Part shown: positions 43,168-55,100 of the stretch, one piece after another
Numbering within the stretch: the first letter of the stretch is position 1
Layout of the letters: the number at the start of each line of letters is the position of its first letter
NCBI GenBank assembly: GCA_963989245.1
Contig: CAXDII010000703.1
Span: forward strand, 322,501 to 386,500
Origin: Nansenia antarctica
Taxonomy: Eukaryota; Chordata; Actinopteri; Argentiniformes; Microstomatidae
Reading direction: 5' to 3'
DNA length: 64,000 nucleotides
Position numbers and translations under genes: made by a program
The notes under the pieces: model-generated
Seen by the model: the letters and a program-made list of their open reading frames with translations, nothing else
What the model was told of the DNA's origin: nothing
Databases searched by the model: none

Positions 43168-43488
43168 ACACAGCTCATTAACATACAGCTCATTAATATA
43201 CAGCTCATTAGCATGAATCTCATTAACATACACAGCTAATTAACATACAGCTCATTAACATACAGCTCATTAGCATGAATCTCATTAGCATGAAGCTCAT
43301 TAACATACAGCTCATTAACATACACACACAGCTCATTAACATACAGCTCATTAGCATGACCATTCACATATGCCCAGGAATTCCCCACCCTTGTGACCCC
43401 AGGTCATAGAGAGATGTTAAATCCATTCTATCTGGTCTCCACAGACTAATATCGAGTCGCGCGTGCATCCACTATCTTCACCCTAACG
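43168..43488 (-). repeat. 15-bp repeat array and linker with 38-bp insertion, inverted unit 3
   Basis: 15-bp array about 43168-43358. The linker is a hybrid: it has CCCCACCCTTGTGACCCC (variant c) followed by AGGTCATAGAGAG. Between GATGTTAAA and CGCGTGCATCC it carries 38 bp found nowhere else in the window (43422-43459, including TCTGGTCTCCACAGAC). No obvious target-site duplication flanks it. Confidence 0.88.
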
Positions 43489-44073
43489 TTTTTTTTTTTT
43501 TTTTATCACATTTTTTATTTTTTGTTCCCCGCCCCATTGGCTTTTATGATCGTGAGATCACGCTGTATCCAAAAAGGGGTAAGCCCCCGGTGACGCTAGC
43601 ATGGCCAAAACGTGCAGGAAGCTTAATAACATCACGTCCCGGGGTCGTAGAGAGCTGGGGTTAGGCTTAAAATGACCGCGTAGACCTAAGGAACAGAAAT
43701 GTGAAACCCGCGTGTCTCTACCCCCTTCATAGCCAAAGTTATACGTCCCGTAGTGTAATCCGCGGTTAGCATGTGACGAATCTGCGGGGGGCTCAATAGC
43801 GTCACGTCCCGGGGTCGTAGAGGGCTGGGGTTAGGCTTAAAATGACCGTGTGGACCTAATGAACTTAAATATGAAATATGGTGTTTCTGTGACACCTACG
43901 CTCGCTGAGCTAAAGTCCTTTAACCGAGCCAGGGAGACCTAAGCTAACCTAGCTAGGTGGCGCGGGGACTTAGACGTTTTTTTTTCATTTTTTTTTTTTT
44001 TTACTTTCTTTTTAGATGAAACATTAGGTGAAAGCATTTTTTTAACTTTTTAAAAAAAAGTTTTTTTTTTGGG
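43489..44073 (-). other. Conserved core plus A/T bridge, inverted unit 3
   Basis: Core 43489-43976, beginning with a short T16 run. It is otherwise close to the core at 40,144 (GAGGGCTGGGG, CCCCCGGTGACGC). Bridge 43977-44073 ends with A8, G, T10, GGG. Confidence 0.88.
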
Positions 44074-47000
44074 ATTTAAGCTCCTCCCACTTTGATTTAA
44101 GCTCCTCCCACTTTGATTTAAGCTCCGCCCACTTTGATTTAAGCTCCTCCCACTTTGACTTAAGCTCCTCCCACTTTGATTTAAGCTCCTCCCACTTTAA
44201 CTTAAGCTCCTCCCACTTTGACTTAAGCTCCTCCCACTTTGATTTAAGCTCCGCCCACTTTGACTTAAGCTCCTCCCACTTTGACGTAAGCTCCGCCCAC
44301 TTTGACTTAAGCTCCTCCCACTTTGACTTAAGCTCCTCCCACTTTGATTTAAGCTCCTCCCACTTTAACTTAAGCTCCGCCCACTTTGACTTAAGCTCCG
44401 CCCACTTTGACTTAAGCTCCTCCCACTTTGACTTAAGCTCCTCCCACTTTGATTTAAGCTCCGCCCACTTTGACTTAAGCTCCTCCCACTTTGACTTAAG
44501 CTCCTCCCACTTTGACTTAAGCTCCTCCCACTTTGACTTAAGCTCCGCCCACTTTGACTTAAGCTCCTCCCACTTTGACTTAAGCTCCTCCCACTTTGAT
44601 TTAAGCTCCGCCCACTTTGACTTAAGCTCCTCCCACTTTGATTTAAGCTCCGCCCACTTTGACTTAAGCTCCTCCCACTTTGACTTAAGCTCCTCCCACT
44701 TTGACTTAAGCTCCTCCCACTTTGATTTAAGCTCCGCCCACTTTGACTTAAGCTCCTCCCACTTTGACTTAAGCTCCTCCCACTTTGACTTAAGCTCCTC
44801 CCACTTTGATTTAAGCTCCTCCCACTTTGACTTAAGCTCCTCCCACTTTGACTTAAGCTCCTCCCACTTTGATTTAAGCTCCGCCCACTTTGACTTAAGC
44901 TCCTCCCACTTTGACTTAAGCTCCTCCCACTTTGACTTAAGCTCCTCCCACTTTGATTTAAGCTCCGCCCACTTTGACTTAAGCTCCTCCCACTTTGACT
45001 TAAGCTCCGCCCACTTTGATTTAAGCTCCTCCCACTTTGACTTAAGCTCCTCCCACTTTGACTTAAGCTCCGCCCACTTTGACTTAAGCTCCGCCCACTT
45101 TAACTTAAGCTCCGCCTACTTTGCCTTAAGCTCCTCCCACTTTGATTTAAGCTCCGCCCACTTTGCCTTAAGCTCCTCCCACTTTGATTTAAGCTCCGCC
45201 CACTTTGACTTAAGCTCCGCCCACTTTGACTTAAGCTCCGCCCACTTTGACTTAAGCTCCGCCCACTTTGACTTAAGCTCCGCCCACTTTGACTTAAGCT
45301 CCTCCCACTTTGACTTAAGCTCCTCCCACTTTGACTTAAGCTCCGCCCACTTTGACTTAAGCTCCGCCCACTTTGACTTAAGCTCCTCCCACTTTGACTT
45401 AAGCTCCTCCCACTTTGACTTAAGCTCCGCCCACTTTGACTTAAGCTCCGCCCACTTTGACTTAAGCTCCTCCCACTTTGACTTAAGCTCCGCCCACTTT
45501 GACTTAAGCTCCTCCCACTTTGACTTAAGCTCCGCCCACTTTGACTTAAGCTCCGCCCACTTTGACTTAAGCTCCTCCCACTTTGACTTAAGCTCCTCCC
45601 ACTTTGACTTAAGCTCCGCCCACTTTGACTTAAGCTCCGCCCACTTTGACTTAAGCTCCTCCCACTTTGACTTAAGCTCCGCCCACTTTGACTTAAGCTC
45701 CTCCCACTTTGACTTAAGCTCCGCCCACTTTGACTTAAGCTCCGCCCACTTTGACTTAAGCTCCTCCCACTTTGACTTAAGCTCCTCCCACTTTGACTTA
45801 AGCTCCTCCCACTTTGACTTAAGCTCCTCCCACTTTGACTTAAGCTCCTCCCACTTTGACTTAAGCTCCGCCCACTTTGACTTAAGCTCCGCCCACTTTG
45901 ACTTAAGCTCCTCCCACTTTGACTTAAGCTCCTCCCACTTTGACTTAAGCTCCGCCCACTTTAACTTAAGCTCCGCCTACTTTGCCTTAAGCTCCTCCCA
46001 CTTTGATTTAAGCTCCGCCCACTTTGCCTTAAGCTCCTCCCACTTTGATTTAAGCTCCGCCCACTTTGCCTTAAGCTCCTCCCACTTTGACTTAAGCTCC
46101 TCCCACTTTGATTTAAGCTCCTCCCACTTTGACTTAAGCTCCGCCCACTTTGACTTAAGCTCCTCCCACTTTGACTTAAGCTCCTCCCACTTTGACTTAA
46201 GCTCCGCCCACTTTGACTTAAGCTCCTCCCACTTTGATTTAAGCTCCGCCCACTTTGATTTAAGCTCCTCCCACTTTGACTTAAGCTCCTCCCACTTTGA
46301 TTTAAGCTCCGCCCACTTTAACTTAAGCTCCTCCCACTTTGATTTAAGCTCCTCCCACTTTGACTTAAGCTCCTCCCACTTTGATTTAAGCTCCTCCCAC
46401 TTTGATTTAAGCCCCGCCCACTTTGACTTAAGCTCCTCCCACTTTGACTTAAGCTCCTCCCACTTTGACTTAAGCTCCTCCCACTTTGATTTAAGCTCCT
46501 CCCACTTTGACTTAAGCTCCGCCCACTTTGACTTAAGCTCCTCCCACTTTGACTTAAGCTCCTCCCACTTTGATTTAAGCTCCGCCCACTTTGACTTAAG
46601 CTCCTCCCACTTTGATTTAAGCCCCGCCCACTTTGACTTAAGCTCCTCCCACTTTGACTTAAGCTCCGCCCACTTTGATTTAAGCTCCGCCCACTTTGAC
46701 TTAAGCTCCTCCCACTTTGATTTAAGCTCCTCCCACTTTGATTTAAGCTCCGCCCACTTTGACTTAAGCTCCTCCCACTTTGATTTAAGCCCCGCCCACT
46801 TTGACTTAAGCTCCTCCCACTTTGACTTAAGCTCCTCCCACTTTGATTTAAGCTCCTCCCACTTTGATTTAAGCCCCGCCCACTTTGACTTAAGCTCCTC
46901 CCACTTTGACTTAAGCTCCTCCCACTTTGACTTAAGCTCCTCCCACTTTGATTTAAGCTCCTCCCACTTTGACTTAAGCTCCGCCCACTTTGACTTAAGC

Positions 47001-47494
47001 TCCTCCCACTTTGACTTAAGCTCCGCCCACTTTGACTTAAGCTCCTCCCACTTTGATTTAAGCTCCGCCCACTTTGACTTAAGCTCCTCCCACTTTGACT
47101 TAAGCTCCTCCCACTTTGATTTAAGCTCCGCCCACTTTGATTTAAGCTCCGCCCACTTTGACTTAAGCTCCGCCCACTTTGACTTAAGCTCCTCCCACTT
47201 TGATTTAAGCTCCTCCCACTTTGACTTAAGCTCCTCCCACTTTGACTTAAGCTCCTCCCACTTTGACTTAAGCTCCTCCCACTTTGACTTAAGCTCCTCC
47301 CACTTTGACTTAAGCTCCTCCCACTTTGACTTAAGCTCCGCCCACTTTGACTTAAGCTCCTCCCACTTTGACTTAAGCTCCTCCCACTTTGACTTAAGCT
47401 CCGCCCACTTTGACTTAAGCTCCTCCCACTTTGACTTAAGCTCCGCCCACTTTGACTTAAGCTCCGCCCACTACGACACAAGCTCCGCCCACTT
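44074..47494 (-). repeat. 21-bp satellite array, inverted unit 3
   Basis: About 163 copies. A TCCGCCTACT copy lies at 45,111 and 45,972, 861 bp apart (41 repeats), each next to TTTGCCTTAAG copies. Between them is a run of nearly invariant TTTGACTTAAG copies, suggesting recent homogenisation. The 3' part contains several AAGCCCCGCCC copies that are typical of the next array. Confidence 0.97.
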
Positions 47495-48071
47495 GTGTTA
47501 AAAGTGGGCGGAGCTTGTGTCAAAGTGGGCGGAGCTTAAGTGGGAGTGGGAGTGGCTTAGACAATTAGTGGGCGGAGCTTGTGTCTAAGTGGGAGTGGCT
47601 TAATTGAGTTAGTGGGCGGAGCTTAAGTCAAAGTGGGCGGAGCTTGTGTCAAAGTGGGCGGAGCTTAAGTGGGAGTGGGAGTGGCTTGGACACTTAGTGG
47701 GCGGAGCTTGTGTCTAAGTGGGAGTGGCTTAATTGATTAATTCAAATTGTCTCTCATTTGCCAACAGACGACCTACCTAGACTGTACGCAGGTCTACTAG
47801 ACATTATTGCTCAAATGAGAGACAATTTGAATTAATCAATTAAGCCACTCCCACTTTCACACAAGCTCCGCCCACTAACTGTCTAAGCCACTCCCACTCC
47901 CACTTAAGCTCCGCCCACTTTGACACAAGTCCCGCCCACTTTTGACACAAGCTCCGCCCACTAACTGTCTAAGCCACTCCCACTTTCACACAAGCTCCGC
48001 CCACTAACTGTCTAAGCCACTCCCACTTAGACACAAGCTCCGCCCACTTTGACTTAAGCTCCGCCCACTTT
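47495..48071 (-). repeat. Palindromic hinge, inverted unit 3/4 (short L')
   Basis: The hairpin is 47475-47494 / loop GTGTTAA 47495-47501 / 47502-47521. R' ends at 47760, the spacer is 47761-47811 with a private CCAACAGACG, and L' runs from 47812 to about 48071. This L' is only about 260 bp, lacking the AACGGTATAAGCC segment. Confidence 0.93.
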
Positions 48072-48523
48072 TACACAGCTCATTAACATACAGCTCATTA
48101 GCATGAATCTCATTAGCATGAAGCTCATTAACATACAGCTCATTAACATACACACACAGCTAATTAACATACATCTCATTAACATTAGCATGAATCTCAT
48201 TAGCATGAAGCTCATTAACATACAGCTCATTAACATACAGCTCATTAGCATGAAGCTCATTAGCATGAAGCTCATTAACATACAGCTCATTAACATACAG
48301 CTCATTAACATACACACACAGCTCATTAACATACAGCTCATTAGCATGAAGCTCATTAACATACAGCTCATTAACATACACACACAGCTCATTAACATAC
48401 AGCTCATTAACATGACCATTCACATTCACATAAGCCCAGGAAGTCAGATGTACTTTACACTGCCTTGGGCTCAGGTCACAGAGAGAGATGTTAAACGCGT
48501 GCATCCACTATCTTCACCCTAAC

Positions 48524-48524
<1 letters not shown>
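48072..48524 (-). repeat. Expanded 15-bp repeat array and linker, inverted unit 4
   Basis: At about 340 bp this is the longest 15-bp array in the window. Internal duplications of the ACACACACAGC junction occur at several points. An irregular copy near 48,183 reads ACATTAGCATG, a 9-bp shortening. The linker is variant a with GGGCTCAGGTC. Confidence 0.92.
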
Positions 48525-48556
<32 letters not shown>

Positions 48557-49124
48557 CACATTTTTTATTTTTTGTTCCCCGCCCCATAGGCTTTTATGAT
48601 CGTGAGATCACGCTGTATCCAAAAAGGGGTAAGCCTCCGGTGAGGGCTAGCATGGCCAAAACGTGCAGGAAGCTTAATAACATCACGTCCCGGGGTCGTA
48701 GAGAGCTGGGGTTAGGCTTAAAATGACCGCGTAGACCTAAGGAACAGAAATGTGAAACCCGCGTGTCTCTACCCCCTTCATAGCCAGAGTTATACGTCCC
48801 GTAGTGTAATCCGCGGTTAGCATGTGACGAATCTGCGGGGGGCTCAATAACGTCACGTCCCGGGGTCGTAGAGACCCGGGGTTAGGCTTAAAATGACCGT
48901 GAGGACCTAATGAACTTAAATATGAAATATGGTGTTTCTGTGACACCTACGCTCGCTGAGCTAAAGTCCTTTAACCGAGCCAGGGAGACCTAAGCTAACC
49001 TAGCTAGGTGGCGCGGGGACTTAGACGTTTTTTTTTCATTTTTTTTTTTTTTTACTTTCTTTTTAGATGAAACATTAGGTGAAAGCATTTTTTTAACTTT
49101 TTAAAAAAAAGTTTTTTTTTTGGG
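48525..49124 (-). other. Conserved core plus A/T bridge, inverted unit 4
   Basis: Core 48525-49027, beginning T30. Half A has GAGACCCGGGG and CAATAACGTCACG (an A replacing G). Bridge 49028-49124. It matches the core at 59,860 at offset about 11,334. Confidence 0.88.
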
Positions 49125-52100
49125 ATTTAAGCTCCTCCCACTTTGATTTAAGCTCCTCCCACTTTGATTTAAGCTCCGCCCACTTTGATTTAAGCTCCTC
49201 CCACTTTGACTTAAGCTCCTCCCACTTTGATTTAAGCTCCTCCCACTTTAACTTAAGCTCCTCCCACTTTGACTTAAGCTCCTCCCACTTTGATTTAAGC
49301 TCCGCCCACTTTGACTTAAGCTCCTCCCACTTTGACGTAAGCTCCGCCCACTTTGACTTAAGCTCCTCCCACTTTGACTTAAGCTCCTCCCACTTTGATT
49401 TAAGCTCCTCCCACTTTAACTTAAGCTCCGCCCACTTTGACTTAAGCTCCGCCCACTTTGACTTAAGCTCCGCCCACTTTGACTTAAGCTCCGCCCACTT
49501 TGACTTAAGCTCCTCCCACTTTGACTTAAGCTCCTCCCACTTTGACTTAAGCTCCTCCCACTTTGACTTAAGCTCCGCCCACTTTGTCTTAAGCTCCTCC
49601 CACTTTGATTTAAGCTCCGCCCACTTTGACTTAAGCTCCTCCCACTTTGATTTAAGCTCCTCCCACTTTGACTTAAGCTCCTCCCACTTTGACGTAAGCT
49701 CCTCCCACTTTGACTTAAGCTCCTCCCACTTTGACTTAAGCTCCTCCCACTTTGATTTAAGCTCCTCCCACTTTGACTTAAGCTCCTCCCACTTTGACTT
49801 AAGCTCCGCCCACTTTGACTTAAGCTCCGCCCACTTTGACTTAAGCTCCTCCCACTTTGATTTAAGCTCCTCCCACTTTGACTTAAGCTCCTCCCACTTT
49901 GACGTAAGCTCCTCCCACTTTGACTTAAGCTCCTCCCACTTTGACTTAAGCTCCGCCCACTTTGACTTAAGCTCCTCCCACTTTGACTTAAGCTCCTCCC
50001 ACTTTGACTTAAGCTCCGCCCACTTTGACTTAAGCTCCTCCCACTTTAACTTAAGCTCCGCCCACTTTGACTTAAGCTCCTCCCACTTTGATTTAAGCTC
50101 CGCCCACTTTGACTTAAGCTCCTCCCACTTTGATTTAAGCTCCTCCCACTTTGACTTAAGCTCCGCCCACTTTGTCTTAAGCTCCTCCCACTTTGATTTA
50201 AGCTCCGCCCACTTTGACTTAAGCTCCTCCCACTTTGATTTAAGCTCCTCCCACTTTGACTTAAGCTCCTCCCACTTTGACGTAAGCTCCTCCCACTTTG
50301 ACTTAAGCTCCTCCCACTTTGACTTAAGCTCCTCCCACTTTGATTTAAGCTCCTCCCACTTTGACTTAAGCTCCTCCCACTTTGACCTAAGCTCCTCCCA
50401 CTTTGACCTAAGCTCCTCCCACTTTGACTTAAGCTCCTCCCACTTTGATTTAAGCTCCGCCCACTTTGACTTAAGCTCCTCCCACTTTGACTTAAGCTCC
50501 TCCCACTTTGACACAAGCTCCGCCCACTTTGACTTAAGCTCCGCCCACTTTGATTTAAGCTCCGCCCACTTTGACTTAAGCTCCTCCCACTTTGATTTAA
50601 GCTCCTCCCACTTTGATTTAAGCTCCGCCCACTTTGACTTAAGCTCCTCCCACTTTGATTTAAGCCCCGCCCACTTTGACTTAAGCTCCTCCCACTTTGA
50701 CTTAAGCTCCTCCCACTTTGACTTAAGCTCCTCCCACTTTGATTTAAGCTCCTCCCACTTTGACCTAAGCTCCTCCCACTTTGACTTAAGCTCCTCCCAC
50801 TTTGACCTAAGCTCCTCCCACTTTGACCTAAGCTCCTCCCACTTTGACTTAAGCTCCTCCCACTTTGATTTAAGCTCCGCCCACTTTGACTTAAGCTCCT
50901 CCCACTTTGACTTAAGCTCCTCCCACTTTGACACAAGCTCCGCCCACTTTGACTTAAGCTCCGCCCACTTTGACTTAAGCTCCTCCCACTTTGATTTAAG
51001 CTCCGCCCACTTTGACTTAAGCTCCTCCCACTTTGATTTAAGCTCCGCCCACTTTGACTTAAGCTCCTCCCACTTTGATTTAAGCTCCGCCCACTTTGAC
51101 TTAAGCTCCTCCCACTTTGATTTAAGCTCCGCCCACTTTGATTTAAGCTCCGCCCACTTTGACTTAAGCTCCTCCCACTTTGATTTAAGCTCCTCCCACT
51201 TTGACTTAAGCTCCTCCCACTTTGATTTAAGCTCCGCCCACTTTGATTTAAGCTCCTCCCACTTTGACTTAAGCTCCTCCCACTTTGATTTAAGCTCCTC
51301 CCACTTTGATTTAAGCCCCGCCCACTTTGACTTAAGCTCCTCCCACTTTGACTTAAGCTCCTCCCACTTTGACTTAAGCTCCTCCCACTTTGATTTAAGC
51401 TCCTCCCACTTTGACTTAAGCTCCGCCCACTTTGACTTAAGCTCCTCCCACTTTGACTTAAGCTCCGCCCACTTTGACTTAAGCTCCTCCCACTTTGATT
51501 TAAGCTCCGCCCACTTTGACTTAAGCTCCTCCCACTTTGACTTAAGCTCCTCCCACTTTGATTTAAGCTCCGCCCACTTTGATTTAAGCTCCGCCCACTT
51601 TGACTTAAGCTCCGCCCACTTTGACTTAAGCTCCTCCCACTTTTATTTAAGCTCCTCCCACTTTGACTTAAGCTCCGCCCACTTTGACTTAAGCTCCGCC
51701 CACTTTGACTTAAGCTCCTCCCACTTTGACTTAAGCTCCGCCCACTTTGACTTAAGCTCCTCCCACTTTGACTTAAGCTCCTCCCACTTTGACTTAAGCT
51801 CCTCCCACTTTGACTTAAGCTCCTCCCACTTTGACTTAAGCTCCTCCCACTTTGACTTAAGCTCCTCCCACTTTGACTTAAGCTCCTCCCACTTTGATTT
51901 AAGCTCCGCCCACTTTGATTTAAGCTCCGCCCACTTTGACTTAAGCTCCTCCCACTTTGATTTAAGCTCCGCCCACTTTGACTTAAGCTCCGCCCACTTT
52001 GACTTAAGCTCCTCCCACTTTGACTTAAGCTCCTCCCACTTTGACTTAAGCTCCTCCCACTTTGATTTAAGCTCCTCCCACTTTGACTTAAGCTCCTCCC

Positions 52101-55100
52101 ACTTTGATTTAAGCTCCGCCCACTTTGATTTAAGCTCCTCCCACTTTGACTTAAGCTCCTCCCACTTTGATTTAAGCTCCTCCCACTTTGATTTAAGCCC
52201 CGCCCACTTTGACTTAAGCTCCTCCCACTTTGACTTAAGCTCCTCCCACTTTGACTTAAGCTCCTCCCACTTTGATTTAAGCTCCTCCCACTTTGACTTA
52301 AGCTCCGCCCACTTTGACTTAAGCTCCTCCCACTTTGACTTAAGCTCCTCCCACTTTGATTTAAGCTCCGCCCACTTTGACTTAAGCTCCTCCCACTTTG
52401 ATTTAAGCCCCGCCCACTTTGACTTAAGCTCCTCCCACTTTGACTTAAGCTCCGCCCACTTTGATTTAAGCTCCGCCCACTTTGACTTAAGCTCCTCCCA
52501 CTTTGATTTAAGCTCCTCCCACTTTGATTTAAGCTCCGCCCACTTTGACTTAAGCTCCTCCCACTTTGATTTAAGCCCCGCCCACTTTGACTTAAGCTCC
52601 TCCCACTTTGACTTAAGCTCCTCCCACTTTGATTTAAGCTCCTCCCACTTTGATTTAAGCCCCGCCCACTTTGACTTAAGCTCCTCCCACTTTGACTTAA
52701 GCTCCTCCCACTTTGACTTAAGCTCCTCCCACTTTGATTTAAGCTCCTCCCACTTTGACTTAAGCTCCGCCCACTTTGACTTAAGCTCCTCCCACTTTGA
52801 CTTAAGCTCCGCCCACTTTGACTTAAGCTCCTCCCACTTTGATTTAAGCTCCGCCCACTTTGACTTAAGCTCCTCCCACTTTGACTTAAGCTCCTCCCAC
52901 TTTGATTTAAGCTCCGCCCACTTTGATTTAAGCTCCGCCCACTTTGACTTAAGCTCCGCCCACTTTGACTTAAGCTCCTCCCACTTTTATTTAAGCTCCT
53001 CCCACTTTGACTTAAGCTCCGCCCACTTTGATTTAAGCTCCGCCCACTTTGACTTAAGCTCCTCCCACTTTGATTTAAGCTCCTCCCACTTTGATTTAAG
53101 CTCCGCCCACTTTGACTTAAGCTCCTCCCACTTTGATTTAAGCCCCGCCCACTTTGACTTAAGCTCCTCCCACTTTGACTTAAGCTCCTCCCACTTTGAC
53201 TTAAGCTCCTCCCACTTTGATTTAAGCTCCTCCCACTTTGACCTAAGCTCCTCCCACTTTGACTTAAGCTCCTCCCACTTTGACCTAAGCTCCTCCCACT
53301 TTGACCTAAGCTCCTCCCACTTTGACTTAAGCTCCTCCCACTTTGATTTAAGCTCCGCCCACTTTGACTTAAGCTCCTCCCACTTTGACTTAAGCTCCTC
53401 CCACTTTGACACAAGCTCCGCCCACTTTGACTTAAGCTCCGCCCACTTTGATTTAAGCTCCGCCCACTTTGACTTAAGCTCCTCCCACTTTGATTTAAGC
53501 TCCTCCCACTTTGATTTAAGCTCCGCCCACTTTGACTTAAGCTCCTCCCACTTTGATTTAAGCCCCGCCCACTTTGACTTAAGCTCCTCCCACTTTGACT
53601 TAAGCTCCTCCCACTTTGACTTAAGCTCCTCCCACTTTGATTTAAGCTCCTCCCACTTTGACCTAAGCTCCTCCCACTTTGACTTAAGCTCCTCCCACTT
53701 TGACCTAAGCTCCTCCCACTTTGACCTAAGCTCCTCCCACTTTGACTTAAGCTCCTCCCACTTTGATTTAAGCTCCGCCCACTTTGACTTAAGCTCCTCC
53801 CACTTTGACTTAAGCTCCTCCCACTTTGACACAAGCTCCGCCCACTTTGACTTAAGCTCCGCCCACTTTGATTTAAGCTCCGCCCACTTTGACTTAAGCT
53901 CCTCCCACTTTGATTTAAGCTCCTCCCACTTTGATTTAAGCTCCGCCCACTTTGACTTAAGCTCCTCCCACTTTGATTTAAGCCCCGCCCACTTTGACTT
54001 AAGCTCCTCCCACTTTGACTTAAGCTCCTCCCACTTTGACTTAAGCTCCTCCCACTTTGATTTAAGCTCCTCCCACTTTGACCTAAGCTCCTCCCACTTT
54101 GACTTAAGCTCCTCCCACTTTGACCTAAGCTCCTCCCACTTTGACCTAAGCTCCTCCCACTTTGACTTAAGCTCCTCCCACTTTGATTTAAGCTCCGCCC
54201 ACTTTGACTTAAGCTCCTCCCACTTTGACTTAAGCTCCTCCCACTTTGACACAAGCTCCGCCCACTTTGACTTAAGCTCCGCCCACTTTGACTTAAGCTC
54301 CTCCCACTTTGATTTAAGCTCCGCCCACTTTGACTTAAGCTCCTCCCACTTTGATTTAAGCTCCGCCCACTTTGACTTAAGCTCCTCCCACTTTGATTTA
54401 AGCTCCGCCCACTTTGACTTAAGCTCCTCCCACTTTGATTTAAGCTCCGCCCACTTTGATTTAAGCTCCGCCCACTTTGACTTAAGCTCCTCCCACTTTG
54501 ATTTAAGCTCCTCCCACTTTGACTTAAGCTCCTCCCACTTTGATTTAAGCTCCGCCCACTTTGATTTAAGCTCCTCCCACTTTGACTTAAGCTCCTCCCA
54601 CTTTGATTTAAGCTCCTCCCACTTTGATTTAAGCCCCGCCCACTTTGACTTAAGCTCCTCCCACTTTGACTTAAGCTCCTCCCACTTTGACTTAAGCTCC
54701 TCCCACTTTGATTTAAGCTCCTCCCACTTTGACTTAAGCTCCGCCCACTTTGACTTAAGCTCCTCCCACTTTGACTTAAGCTCCGCCCACTTTGACTTAA
54801 GCTCCTCCCACTTTGATTTAAGCTCCGCCCACTTTGACTTAAGCTCCTCCCACTTTGACTTAAGCTCCTCCCACTTTGATTTAAGCTCCGCCCACTTTGA
54901 TTTAAGCTCCGCCCACTTTGACTTAAGCTCCGCCCACTTTGACTTAAGCTCCTCCCACTTTTATTTAAGCTCCTCCCACTTTGACTTAAGCTCCGCCCAC
55001 TTTGACTTAAGCTCCGCCCACTTTGACTTAAGCTCCTCCCACTTTGACTTAAGCTCCGCCCACTTTGACTTAAGCTCCTCCCACTTTGACTTAAGCTCCT

